A stretch of 64,000 nucleotides of DNA from Mucilaginibacter ginsenosidivorax. Its GTDB lineage: Bacteria; Bacteroidota; Bacteroidia; Sphingobacteriales; Sphingobacteriaceae. The stretch's first letter is position 1, and every line of letters begins with the position of its first letter. A program made the translations under genes and the position numbers. Of this stretch, positions 9,183-17,798 are shown in pieces. Location of the stretch: NCBI RefSeq assembly GCF_007971525.1, contig NZ_CP042437.1, forward strand, positions 4,154,001 through 4,218,000. The letters run 5' to 3'. The notes below the pieces were generated by a model that saw nothing but the letters and a program-made list of their open reading frames with translations, searched no databases and was not told where the DNA came from.

Positions 9183-9680
9183 TTAATTGTTCAAATGTAA
9201 CTCATAAAAAATATTATCGGCACCCATCAGCGGAAACGATGGGGGCAAATTCTGTTTGGCCAATTGCGTAAAGCCATTTTTTTCGTAAAAACGGTGTGCC
9301 GCCTTCAGCATATCTACCGTGCCCAGGTATATAGCTGTAATATCCTGTAGCCTGCAATAAGCAATCAATTCATCCAGCAAACGCTGCGCAATGCCAAGTT
9401 CCTTACCCCGGTACTCTTTGCGTACAAACATTTTGCGTAATGCCCCGGCTTTACCGTCGATGACTATTAAGGCTATGGTGCCCACCAGTTCGCCATTAAT
9501 TTTGGCACCCCAAAAGTTGCCGCCGGTTTGGTGGTAATTGGTTTCGATATCCAATAAATCGGGCTGCCCCTCCAGTGTTACCGGTACATTAAATTCTATT
9601 TGTTGTATGGGCAGTATAATATTGATGATCTGATCACAGTAAGCATTGTTTAAGGGGGTAATTTCAAGTATTGTACTCAT
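9183..9680 (-). CDS. GNAT family N-acetyltransferase
   Basis: A 165-residue protein with the GNAT fold. Acetyl-CoA-binding motif A is RKMFVRKEYRGKELGIAQRLLDEL (R-x-x-G-x-G/A type: YRGKELG), followed by a strand/helix pair ending HRFYEKNGFTQL. It probably acetylates a small molecule or peptide amine in the cytoplasm. It is first in an operon with a MarR regulator, an arrangement common in Bacteroidota for stress or antibiotic detoxification. The substrate is unknown. Confidence 0.88.
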   Translation of the reverse strand: MSTILEITPLNNAYCDQIINIILPIQQIEFNVPVTLEGQPDLLDIETNYHQTGGNFWGAKINGELVGTIALIVIDGKAGALRKMFVRKEYRGKELGIAQRLLDELIAYCRLQDITAIYLGTVDMLKAAHRFYEKNGFTQLAKQNLPPSFPLMGADNIFYELHLNN

Positions 9681-9706
9681 AATAATTTATTTATGTACTA
9701 ATATAC

Positions 9707-9718
9707 GTAGTTAACTAC
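9707..9718. promoter_or_regulatory. candidate MarR operator palindrome
   Basis: GTAGTTAACTAC is a perfect 12-bp palindrome 27 bp upstream of the GNAT-MarR operon start. MarR proteins bind short palindromes overlapping their own promoters, so this is a plausible autoregulatory site. The protein-site pairing is inferred. Confidence 0.5.
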
Positions 9719-9930
9719 ATATATTGAAAATTAAAGTTGAAATGAAATTCATTTTATGACATAATATAAAGAAATGATGGCTAAAATCGCCCTCCAGTCG
9801 AAACGTAATTTTACCAGGAACAAATGAAACAGTTGTGGTAACGTGTCAGAGTTTAAAATCAAGGCAACAGGAGTTTGAAATAGGATGGCAGCAAATTCGG
9901 GCTTATTGAGATTTGGTAAAATGCAATCTC

Positions 9931-10260
9931 GTGTTTTAACGATATATCGCAGCGCAGTTATAAATCAGTAGTAATTAACTATTTGATTTTAAGTATTTTA
10001 TGTAATTGGTATTTATTTGGTATTTATTTGGTATTTATTTGGTAGCCATTGGTATAAACAAAAGCATTTACACTTAACATTATCACCGTGAACACATTTT
10101 TTTAATCACCCTCATCACCATGGCATTATGCATGGTCGCCATTTTATATATCCGTGTTAAGGGAAGCAAATCCGAAACAAGAAATAAAATAGTGGGATAG
10201 ATCTTCTAATTCGTTTAAATTAAAACCTCTCCGGTAAACGCGGCTCCAGCTATATGGTAC
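9931..10260 (+). repeat. left flank copy of a duplicated locus around the peptide cassette
   Basis: This segment aligns with 17799-18125. They share an identical 23-bp block (here 9931-9953, containing the palindrome CGATATATCG), an AT-rich region with TTTGGT motifs, TTTACACTTA, and then the small gene or its remnant. The tract at 10006-10044 is an 11-bp unit (TTGGTATTTAT) repeated three times plus a partial copy. The two copies lie outside the two ends of the peptide secretion cassette, in direct orientation. Confidence 0.75.
10088..10260 (+). pseudogene. decayed paralogue of the 69-residue membrane protein at 17940
   Basis: A GTG start is followed by an extra T in a T-run that shifts the frame. 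The shifted frame reads TLITMALCMVAILYI, matching THIIMAVCMFIILHV of the intact copy. Further on, an indel, a TAG and a TTA-to-TAA change (FKLKPLR-stop-TRLQLY against FKLKPVRLTRFQLY) confirm that it is non-functional. Nucleotide similarity continues into the shared upstream region. Confidence 0.78.
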
Positions 10261-10377
10261 CATCATTGGGCTCATCACGTTAATCATGAGATGACCTTAA
10301 CGTAGATGCTGCCGGTTACCGGCATGATTTTAAGGACACGCGCTTTGTTAAATTTGTAACCTGGCTGCTGTTGATAG

Positions 10378-11778
10378 CTATTTATTAGCCACTATTTTAA
10401 ATACGCTCCTGGTAACTCGCTGAAATATGGTGGCATCTTCGGTAATAATTTCGGCCTCGGCTATCATGCCTTGTTTTAAATGAATAGGACGTTTATTATT
10501 TATCGGTTTGCCTACTTTAAAATCAACTTTCGATACAAAAACACTGTCTTTATAAGGCACCTCGGCGATGTAATTTATTTTGCCTTTTATTAAACCATAC
10601 TCCTCAAACGGGTAACTCCTCAGTTTTATAAGTACGGGCTGTCCCTCCTTTACTTTTCCCATATTGTCTTGCGGTATGTCCATCTCGCCGAAGAAAGCTT
10701 CGTTACCGGGGTTTACATAAAAAACTTCCTGCCCTGTACTTAGTACCTGGTTTTCCTGGATAATACCCGGAAACGATATTTTACCTGCCTGGGACGCCCT
10801 GAGAATATATTTGTTTTCCCAATCTTCGGCCTGGCTTATTAAACTGTTGAGCGACTGCCTGAACCTGGCTTTTTGTTCGCTGATTTGGTTATCCAATTCC
10901 AAAATTTCCTTTTGCTTTCCGGTGTAGCTATTATTGGCGGCAACCAGCGCCGACTCTGTTTGTATCAACGGTGATTTTTGAGCCAAAAATTTAGCTTCTT
11001 GTTGGCGTAGTTCAGATTGGGTTTCAACCTTTTGATCGGCAAGTTTTTTATGCATTGTATACTCATCATCTGCAAGTTTAAAATTACGTTGCTGGATGGC
11101 TTTGCTTTGCTGTAATTGTCCGGTTTGGCGGTTTATATCGGCAAGATCTTTTTCAAGGTACGTCTTCTTTTTTAGATAAAACCCATTGTTTACCGCTGAT
11201 TGATAGGTAATAAAATCCTGGTAAAAAGTCTGGTAAGCAGCTTGAAGTTCACCAAGTGCTGCGCTGTTCGCCTGCGTAAAAAGGCTGTTATTAATTAGTT
11301 TACCTGTGGCAATATCATCTTGCAGCTTTGTTAAATTTTGAGTAAGGTGCATTATTTGAAGATGGTTGCCTGTACTCTCAATGAATGCCAGCGGCTCGTT
11401 TTTTACAACCAGTTCATTTTCGTTTACCAAAAGCTTAACCAGTTTGCCCGGTATCTTTGCAACAACCGGCTTGGGCGAATTGGGTGATTGAATTTTTAAC
11501 CTTGTTTTAATAATATCCGGGTATTTGATTAAGGCCGCCAAACCAATTAATAAAATCAATATTGCAAAAAATAGCGTAATGCCCCAACGTAATATCCATG
11601 ATGGCACGGCGGTAATAATATCCTGCATATCATCGGCATGCCTTTGCGGCGGAGACTTTAAAGCTATGCCATTCCCCAGTATGGTGTTTTGGCCTACGGG
11701 CGGAGTTTTTAAAACGATAATGCTGTTCGAGCCATCAGTTTTCTCGGGTGGTGGAGTTTCAAATACAATTGAAGGCAT
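10378..11778 (-). CDS. HlyD family periplasmic adaptor of peptide exporter
   Basis: A 466-residue membrane-fusion protein with a cytoplasmic N-terminus, one transmembrane helix near residues 67-88 (WGITLFFAILILLIGLAALI) and a biotinyl-lipoyl-like segment (VAKIPGKLVKLLVNENELV). A long coiled-coil hairpin follows at about 140-310 (ADDEYTMHKKLADQKVET), then a beta-barrel domain (GEMDIPQDNMGKVKEGQPVLIKL). It would link the inner-membrane ABC exporter encoded 61 bp upstream to an outer-membrane channel, which is not encoded in the window. It is last in the minus-strand peptide cassette. Confidence 0.93.
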   Translation of the reverse strand: MPSIVFETPPPEKTDGSNSIIVLKTPPVGQNTILGNGIALKSPPQRHADDMQDIITAVPSWILRWGITLFFAILILLIGLAALIKYPDIIKTRLKIQSPNSPKPVVAKIPGKLVKLLVNENELVVKNEPLAFIESTGNHLQIMHLTQNLTKLQDDIATGKLINNSLFTQANSAALGELQAAYQTFYQDFITYQSAVNNGFYLKKKTYLEKDLADINRQTGQLQQSKAIQQRNFKLADDEYTMHKKLADQKVETQSELRQQEAKFLAQKSPLIQTESALVAANNSYTGKQKEILELDNQISEQKARFRQSLNSLISQAEDWENKYILRASQAGKISFPGIIQENQVLSTGQEVFYVNPGNEAFFGEMDIPQDNMGKVKEGQPVLIKLRSYPFEEYGLIKGKINYIAEVPYKDSVFVSKVDFKVGKPINNKRPIHLKQGMIAEAEIITEDATIFQRVTRSVFKIVANK

Positions 11779-11839
11779 TTGTTTTGCGTTGGCTTTTTAT
11801 TTGTTTAATTATTTAACATATGGTATTAGCGTCTTGTAA

Positions 11840-14020
11840 TCAAGTTCCCAATTCCAGTTGGTTTTTAACCAGTTGATAATAGCTTCCTTTCAGTGCCGTA
11901 AGCTCAAAATGACTTCCCTGCTCAATTATCCGGCCTTTATCTAATAAAATTATATTATCTGCATTACTTACTGTACTTAGGCGGTGCGCTACTATCACCA
12001 CCGTGCGTCCGTTAAAAAACTCGCCCAGGTTATTCATAATTATCCGTTCGTTATTAGCATCAAGGGCATTGGTAGCTTCGTCAAAAAACAGGTATTCGGG
12101 ATTTTTGTAAACAGCTCTTGCTATCAGCATCCGCTGCCGCTGCCCTTGGCTTATTCCATTACCTTCGGCACCTATTTTGGTATTTAATCCCAATGGCAAG
12201 CCATCAATAAAATCATGTATGTTGGCAACCTTTATAGCGTGGCGTAGTTTTTCTTTGTCGGGGTATTCATCACCCACCGCAATGTTACGTTCAATACTGT
12301 CAGAAAATATGAAGCCATCCTGCATTACCACCCCACACTGGCTGCGCCAGGTTTTAAAGCCAATATTGTTTATGGGGTGTCCGCCTACTTTAATTTCGCC
12401 TTTTTGCGGTTCATAAAAACGGAGCAGCAGTTTTAATACTGTGGTTTTACCACTACCGCTCATGCCCACAATAGCTGTTGTTTTACCTTGCGGAATTTGA
12501 AAGCTGATGTTCTCCAGCACAGGCTCGTTCCCTGCTCCCGGATAACGGAATGTAATGTTGGCAAGGCTTAAACTTTTATTTTCGGGCAGGGTATGGTTCC
12601 ATTCTTTATCCAATGGTTCTTCGTCGGCCATCTGGTGAATTTCGTTTAAGCGCTCTAAACTGATGCGGGCATCCTGAAACCCTTGTATAAAGCCCAGCAA
12701 TTGCTCTATTGGGCTGCTTAGTTGACCTACAATATATTGCACTGCCACCATTGCACCTAAAGTTAAATTCCCATTAATAACCGCCTGCGCACTTAAAAAG
12801 GTAATAAGCAGGTTTTTGCCTTCGTTAATAAATGTAGCCCCGCCTTGCTGATACTGGCTTAAGGCAAGGCTTTTAACGTTAAACTTAAACAAACGGGCTT
12901 GTATGTGTTCCCACTCCCAGCGTTTTTGCTGTTCGCAGTTGTTAAGCTTAATTTCCTGCATGCCGCCTACCAATTGTACAATGCTGCTCTGGTTTTTTGA
13001 AGCCACATCAAAACTTTTATAATTCAATTCGCGCCGGCGTTTTAAAAACAGCATTATCCAAATGGTATAAAGGGCGCTGCATGTTGCAAATACCAAAAAT
13101 ATGGTGGCATTGTAATAGGCCAACACAACTGAAAATATTAAAAGGTTAAATAACGAGAATAAAGTACTTAAGGTTGATCCCGTCAAAAAACCTTCAATTT
13201 TTTTCTGATCGTTCATTCGCTGCATAATATCGCCCGTCATTTTGGTATCAAAAAAACTGATAGGCAATTTCATAAGCTTAATTAAGAAGTCGGTGAGGAT
13301 GGATATGTTTACCCTGGTACTGATGTGCAGCAAAATCCACGACCGGATAAAATCAACACTTGCCCGCCCGATGATCAGGGCAGTTTGTGCAAACAGGATA
13401 ATGTAAATAAAATTAAGGTTGCGTGTATTAATACCGATATCAACTATAGATTGCGTTAAAAACGGGGTTATTAACTGTAGTAAACTGCCTATACCCAGGC
13501 CAAATAAAAGCTGGGTTACCAATTGGCGATAAGTGACCAGGTAGCGCAATAAAAAGCCCCAGCGCAGTTCGCTGCCTTTTTCGTCTTCCTGTTCATAAAA
13601 TAGTGGTGTTGGGCTCAGCAATAGTGCTATACCTTCGTTGCCATCGGCGGTACTTAACCAGTTGCGGTTAAAATCATCCTCGTTAATTACAACCAGGCCA
13701 TTTGCTGGGTCGGCTATGTAAAATTTATTATTTTTTATTTTGTAAAGTACCACAAAATGGTTCTGTCGCCAATGTAAAATACAAGGCAATTCGGCTTCTT
13801 TTAAACCGGCAATGCTAAGCTTAACTCCTAACGACCTGAAACCTATCTTTTCAATCGCATCGCTCATGCCTAACATGGATACGCCCTCTTTGTTGATCTC
13901 GCAAAGCTCGCGCAGGTTTTGCAGGCGAAAATTACGCCCGTAATGTTTAGCTACCATGCGTAAACAAGCTGGGCCACAATCCATTTGATCATGTTGTTTG
14001 TAAAATACAAAGGGCTTCAT
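11840..14020 (-). CDS. peptidase-containing ABC transporter (C39-ABC, bacteriocin exporter)
   Basis: A 726-residue PCAT-type exporter. Residues 1-140 are a C39 protease with catalytic Cys in QHDQMDCGPACLRMVAKHYG, His in HFVVLYK and Asp in ADPANG; it cuts leader peptides after Gly-Gly. Six transmembrane helices follow at about 165-440. The ATPase domain has Walker A GMSGSGKTT, signature SQGQRQRM, Walker B YLFFDEAT and the H-loop VAHRLST. It should process and export the double-glycine precursor encoded at 15556-15747. It is followed by the HlyD gene and preceded by the TlpA-like gene with 35 bp between, all one strand. Confidence 0.96.
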   Translation of the reverse strand: MKPFVFYKQHDQMDCGPACLRMVAKHYGRNFRLQNLRELCEINKEGVSMLGMSDAIEKIGFRSLGVKLSIAGLKEAELPCILHWRQNHFVVLYKIKNNKFYIADPANGLVVINEDDFNRNWLSTADGNEGIALLLSPTPLFYEQEDEKGSELRWGFLLRYLVTYRQLVTQLLFGLGIGSLLQLITPFLTQSIVDIGINTRNLNFIYIILFAQTALIIGRASVDFIRSWILLHISTRVNISILTDFLIKLMKLPISFFDTKMTGDIMQRMNDQKKIEGFLTGSTLSTLFSLFNLLIFSVVLAYYNATIFLVFATCSALYTIWIMLFLKRRRELNYKSFDVASKNQSSIVQLVGGMQEIKLNNCEQQKRWEWEHIQARLFKFNVKSLALSQYQQGGATFINEGKNLLITFLSAQAVINGNLTLGAMVAVQYIVGQLSSPIEQLLGFIQGFQDARISLERLNEIHQMADEEPLDKEWNHTLPENKSLSLANITFRYPGAGNEPVLENISFQIPQGKTTAIVGMSGSGKTTVLKLLLRFYEPQKGEIKVGGHPINNIGFKTWRSQCGVVMQDGFIFSDSIERNIAVGDEYPDKEKLRHAIKVANIHDFIDGLPLGLNTKIGAEGNGISQGQRQRMLIARAVYKNPEYLFFDEATNALDANNERIIMNNLGEFFNGRTVVIVAHRLSTVSNADNIILLDKGRIIEQGSHFELTALKGSYYQLVKNQLELGT

Positions 14021-14055
14021 AGATATTGATGTAATATTATTAACAACTGTTTCCC

Positions 14056-15474
14056 TTACAATTTATCAAGCAACTTGCCAAGTGCTGGATTGCTGGGCCT
14101 TGGGGCATCCCAGCTAACTACCCTGCCATCCTTATTTAAAATAATGTAACGGGGGATGGATACCTGCCCTTGTTGATAAACAATTTTCTTTATATCTGAC
14201 TGTAAGCTTTTGCCCGCAAGGATATGATAGCCATCTAAATGGTTCTGGGTAACAAGGTTAACCCATTGCGTTTTCATTATTGGTATATCTATAGATACAA
14301 ATACCGATGTTATGCTTTTTTGTTTAAGCTTTGGCTGCAGGCCGGGATAGTAAGGGAACTCGGCCCGGCAAGGAACGCACCACGTTGCCCATAAATCAAT
14401 ATAAACCGACTTTCCTTTAAAATGCCGTTTTATATCATTAAAGGTATTGTAAGTGGTGGCAGTATCTATTGAAATGTTTGCTCCCGGTTTAGTGGTTTTG
14501 GCGTTGGCGGCTGTCAATGTTAATGACCTAAGCAGGGCTATATATGGACTTTCGGGAAAATCATTACAATACTGAGCAAAGGCGGTTGTGAAATTGAATT
14601 CATTGGTGCCGATTACTTTTTGAAATAGTAATATATCGCCCAATAAAAAGTTTTTTATTGCAGCGGGAGCCATTTGGTATCCGCTGTAAGGGCCTAATTT
14701 ATAGCTGTTTGATTTGTTGGTATTGCTTTCTTCGAGTTTGGATTCATAGTAATAACCTAAAAACATAGCGCCAAAGTATGTTTGGGTGTTGGTGATTTTG
14801 GCAGGGCCTGCAAAGCAGAATAAGGCATCTTTAATGCGTTGGTATTTGTCATTTAACTGACTGTTTTTGTTCTTTTCCTGAAGAGTGGTTATGCCTTTAA
14901 TTAAATTAAGTGCGTGCATATCCCGAATATCGGTTTTAGCAAGCAGGAAAAACTGGGGGCTTATTTGCTTTAATTTGTATAAAGAATCAAGCGGCTGGGT
15001 TTGCTCAAAAATAAATTTCCCTATTTTTTTTAGCCCCTGGTCTTTACTTTCGGTTGCAAGTGCCAGCAAAAGGCTTCCGTGGTGATTATAGTTATCAAGT
15101 GGTTGAAAGTTATATACATTATACCAGTATTGGCCGGCAGCATTAGTACCTTCAAATTTTAAAGATTTATATTTATCAGGATTATCAAAATATTTGAAGC
15201 TGATATTATCGCCAGGGGCAACAATTAAGTAAATTGTTCTTAAACCAATCCGTACCCTGATAAATACCTCAGATGACACGTTGAAATTTATATTAAATTT
15301 ATTATTTACAACAGGGTATATTGTTTGGCGATAGTCATTAGGATGATTTCCAACCGGCAAAAATACGCCTACCCCTGTTGCTCCCTTTATGCCAATCAAC
15401 TCTCCGCTGATTTTAACATTGCAAAACCCGCATTGGGAAAATAACATGAAGCATAAAAATGATATATATTTCAT
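14056..15474 (-). CDS. TlpA-like periplasmic thiol-disulfide oxidoreductase
   Basis: A 472-residue secreted protein. The signal peptide is MKYISFLCFMLFSQCGFC, so I choose this start; the in-frame ATG ten codons upstream falls in the stem-loop at 15490-15525 and would bury the signal. An N-terminal DUF4369-like beta domain and a helical middle are followed by a C-terminal thioredoxin fold with the active site ATWCVPCRAEFP. The family reduces or isomerises disulfides in the periplasm. Placed between the six-cysteine precursor and its exporter, it probably helps fold the exported peptide. The mature substrate is inferred from context. Confidence 0.9.
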   Translation of the reverse strand: MKYISFLCFMLFSQCGFCNVKISGELIGIKGATGVGVFLPVGNHPNDYRQTIYPVVNNKFNINFNVSSEVFIRVRIGLRTIYLIVAPGDNISFKYFDNPDKYKSLKFEGTNAAGQYWYNVYNFQPLDNYNHHGSLLLALATESKDQGLKKIGKFIFEQTQPLDSLYKLKQISPQFFLLAKTDIRDMHALNLIKGITTLQEKNKNSQLNDKYQRIKDALFCFAGPAKITNTQTYFGAMFLGYYYESKLEESNTNKSNSYKLGPYSGYQMAPAAIKNFLLGDILLFQKVIGTNEFNFTTAFAQYCNDFPESPYIALLRSLTLTAANAKTTKPGANISIDTATTYNTFNDIKRHFKGKSVYIDLWATWCVPCRAEFPYYPGLQPKLKQKSITSVFVSIDIPIMKTQWVNLVTQNHLDGYHILAGKSLQSDIKKIVYQQGQVSIPRYIILNKDGRVVSWDAPRPSNPALGKLLDKL

Positions 15475-15489
15475 ATTTGTGTAAGTTAC

Positions 15490-15525
15490 GAAGCAAGCTA
15501 TCAATTTGCATCGATAGCTTGCTTC
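15490..15525 (-). promoter_or_regulatory. intercistronic stem-loop between precursor and tlpA-like gene
   Basis: A perfect 13-bp stem (GAAGCAAGCTATC at 15490-15502, its complement at 15513-15525) has a 10-nt loop and lies 16 bp upstream of the TlpA-like start. No T-run follows on the minus strand. It is therefore more likely an mRNA-stabilising or processing hairpin that raises precursor message over export-gene message than a full terminator. Confidence 0.6.
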
Positions 15526-15555
15526 ATTTTGTTAGTTAAATTTAACTAATGGTTA

Positions 15556-15747
15556 CTATGCTGCAGGTTCTGTACAGTGGCAAGAACCTCCGCCGCTGCA
15601 ATAGGTTTGAAGATCATGATACGCGGCCGCTGATGAGCTGTATGAAGCACTCCAGGTGCCTGCGCCATTGCACTGGCAGTTACAAGCCAATTTTCCACCA
15701 GTAATGGCTTTCATCTCTTCTCTTGAAAGTTTTTTCTGCATTTCCAT
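15556..15747 (-). CDS. double-glycine leader, six-cysteine secreted peptide precursor
   Basis: A 63-residue precursor. The leader MEMQKKLSREEMKAITGG has the Leu/Met-spaced pattern of Bacteroidota GG leaders, with cleavage expected after GG (residue 18). The 45-residue core starts KLACNCQCNG and contains six Cys in two clusters (CNCQC near the N-terminus; TYC and SCHC near the C-terminus), separated by a Ser/Ala/Tyr-rich stretch. Six Cys fit three disulfides. No lanthipeptide, radical-SAM or cyclodehydratase gene is nearby, whereas thiol oxidoreductases are on both sides, so a disulfide-stapled bacteriocin or signal is likely. Translation could begin at either of two nearby Met codons. Confidence 0.85.
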   Translation of the reverse strand: MEMQKKLSREEMKAITGGKLACNCQCNGAGTWSASYSSSAAAYHDLQTYCSGGGSCHCTEPAA

Positions 15748-15855
15748 AATAATAGTTATGTTTTAAAATTGATAGTCAATTTCACCTGACAAATAGTGGC
15801 ATACATTATCGAAGTACATGCTCCTTCACCTTTGGCCAAAAAGTATTTTGAACGC

Positions 15856-17445
15856 TTATTCAAGCATATATTTTAAATCGGGTAGTTGGTAAATATTCGG
15901 AAGGCGGTATCCGTTAAGTAATAAAGCCGGTGTTGCCGTAACCTCGGCCATTTGGCACCAGGCTTTTTGCTGGTCTATTTTATAAAATTCTGTTTCATTC
16001 AGCTGCACCGGGTAAGCTTTTGCCCATGCGTCGTAGCTTTTTTGCTTTTGCCCGTACCAATCATGCAGGGCATGTTTAACAATGGTTTTATCGGTCAGCT
16101 TATTTAGCGCCATCAGGTGACGGCTTACCGGGGTTTTAATATCGCTGTCGTTATTATTGGCGGTAAATATAATACGCGCCTGTAAATTGGGGTTTTGGTT
16201 AAGCCAGTTATCAAGTACCTGGTGGGTTTTACTACATGGCTGGCAGTATGGATTTGTTACCATTGTAATGATATTGTTAGCCTCGGCGTTGCCCAAAACA
16301 ATGCTCCAGTCTTCGGCAGGCATAGCGTACCGGGGCTGTGCTTTAAGCATATTATTAAACAATTCAACATTGTATTTAAATGTGCGTAATTGTTTTTTCA
16401 GGGGGGATAAAAGCTGTAGGCGGAGCAGGTAAGGCTTTACAATTGCCCACAATATAGTGGGCACTAACAGGCATATAACTATGTTGCTTAAGCCAGCGGC
16501 GGTAAACACCGGCACCCCGGTTACGTTTGATAAAGCCATAGTAATAAACTCCAGCCACAAAATAGCCTGCACCGTACAACAAAGTAAGCACCATTGTTTT
16601 GCGATGCGCGCCTGGTAATAAATAGAGTAAAATGTATAGGGCAGGCTTACCAGGTTAAGTACAAGTAATGTGTACCAAACTAAAGCCGAGCCATTGCCAA
16701 AAAGCAACAGCAACCACGTGCCTGCAAAATAAAGAAAACCAACCTCGCTCCAGCTAAGCCATGCAAATACGTTTGCCGCTTTGGATGTTAAAACAGCATT
16801 GCAATTACTTTTGCCCACACTTTGACATAGTTTTTGCACTAATGGATTGTTACCGTCAATACCCTGGATAAGCAATAATACAGTGGTAGCCAGTCCGGAT
16901 GTTTTAACTATGGTTAAAAATATTATTTGCCATGTTACATTAGCAAGGTAAGTTGAATGGGTAATTAATGAACCTGAAAGTATAATTAATATACCTGCAA
17001 TAATAGCAGGTAACCGATAGCTTGCGACTGATAGTTTTGTTTTGGCCTGCTGCTCTAATAAATCGCTGCTTTTTTCGGCGGTTAACACAACGCCACCAAA
17101 AAACTTATCAAAAGTAGTGCGTGGTAATTTCTGTTTTCCTTTGTCGTTATAAAAAAATACTTCCCCGTCGGTCAATTTATCTACTACAATAAACTCACCG
17201 TCGCCCCGGTTAAGGTTGGTAATAAAAGGGCAGGGTACCTTACCCGCATCGTGTATGCTAACCTGGTAGGCAGCATTATTCACGTTAAAATTTTGTAATA
17301 CGTCACTTATAGCCAATAAACTTGGATAGTCTGGGTGTTTGCTTAATTCAGCTACTATTTCATGAGCGGGAATATTTATCCGTAAGCATTTTAGGAGCAT
17401 GATGGCCACGGCATCAGCATTTTCATAATTATTGATAAACAGCAT
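15856..17445 (-). CDS. C39-like domain / VKOR / thioredoxin fusion protein
   Basis: A 529-residue three-part protein. Residues 1-130 resemble a C39 peptidase fold (LSKHPDYPSLLAISDVLQ, GEFIVVDKL) but lack the DCG catalytic cysteine, so this is a C39-like binding domain. Residues 140-335 are a vitamin K epoxide reductase membrane domain with loop cysteines (LCQSVGKSNC) and the quinone-side CxxC in WCLLCC. Residues 370-529 are a periplasmic thioredoxin/DsbA-like domain with NPYCQPCSKTH. VKOR fusions oxidise thiols and pass electrons to quinone. Being first in the cassette, it is probably the dedicated disulfide generator for the peptide, possibly docking leaders through the dead C39 domain. Confidence 0.9.
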   Translation of the reverse strand: MLFINNYENADAVAIMLLKCLRINIPAHEIVAELSKHPDYPSLLAISDVLQNFNVNNAAYQVSIHDAGKVPCPFITNLNRGDGEFIVVDKLTDGEVFFYNDKGKQKLPRTTFDKFFGGVVLTAEKSSDLLEQQAKTKLSVASYRLPAIIAGILIILSGSLITHSTYLANVTWQIIFLTIVKTSGLATTVLLLIQGIDGNNPLVQKLCQSVGKSNCNAVLTSKAANVFAWLSWSEVGFLYFAGTWLLLLFGNGSALVWYTLLVLNLVSLPYTFYSIYYQARIAKQWCLLCCTVQAILWLEFITMALSNVTGVPVFTAAGLSNIVICLLVPTILWAIVKPYLLRLQLLSPLKKQLRTFKYNVELFNNMLKAQPRYAMPAEDWSIVLGNAEANNIITMVTNPYCQPCSKTHQVLDNWLNQNPNLQARIIFTANNNDSDIKTPVSRHLMALNKLTDKTIVKHALHDWYGQKQKSYDAWAKAYPVQLNETEFYKIDQQKAWCQMAEVTATPALLLNGYRLPNIYQLPDLKYMLE

Positions 17446-17489
17446 TCAGGTAGATTTTCGTTGAAGTTAATCTGTGTTTCTATCAGCCG

Positions 17490-17535
17490 CAACCCGTATT
17501 TTAACGGGGTGCTGTCACCGTTAAAATACGGGTTG
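17490..17535. promoter_or_regulatory. 18-bp perfect inverted repeat upstream of peptide cassette
   Basis: Arms at 17490-17507 and 17518-17535 (CAACCCGTATTTTAACGG and its complement) are perfect, with a 10-nt loop. The repeat lies 45 bp upstream of the first cassette gene on the minus strand. Neither side has a T-run, so it is better read as a 5'-UTR structure or a regulator-binding site than as a terminator. Confidence 0.6.
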
Positions 17536-17798
17536 TATATATGAAAAATATTGTTATAATATTTGAAGTGTTGTTCGCCGGTTGCTGTAAATGCCGGGGT
17601 TAAACAGGCATCGACCGGGATTTAGCACCATAAATTTGAACACCTATGAAATTGCCGGTACAGGAGCAAAATGTTGTTTTTTCCGGATCTGACCTGCGTG
17701 GTTATCTTTTAACGGGTGTAAACACACCAACATTTGTCTCAATAACTTATAAACTTGCAACCTCATCAGCCAATTTTCCAAATAGCGTGTATTCAACT

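Noticed and set aside
10006..10044. Short tandem repeat considered as a CRISPR or iteron array
   Set aside because: The unit is 11 bp with no spacers and only three full copies; it is a simple tandem duplication in a promoter-like region.
15556..15747. Precursor considered as a lanthipeptide
   Set aside because: No LanB, LanC, LanM or similar modifying enzyme is nearby; thiol oxidoreductases point to disulfides.
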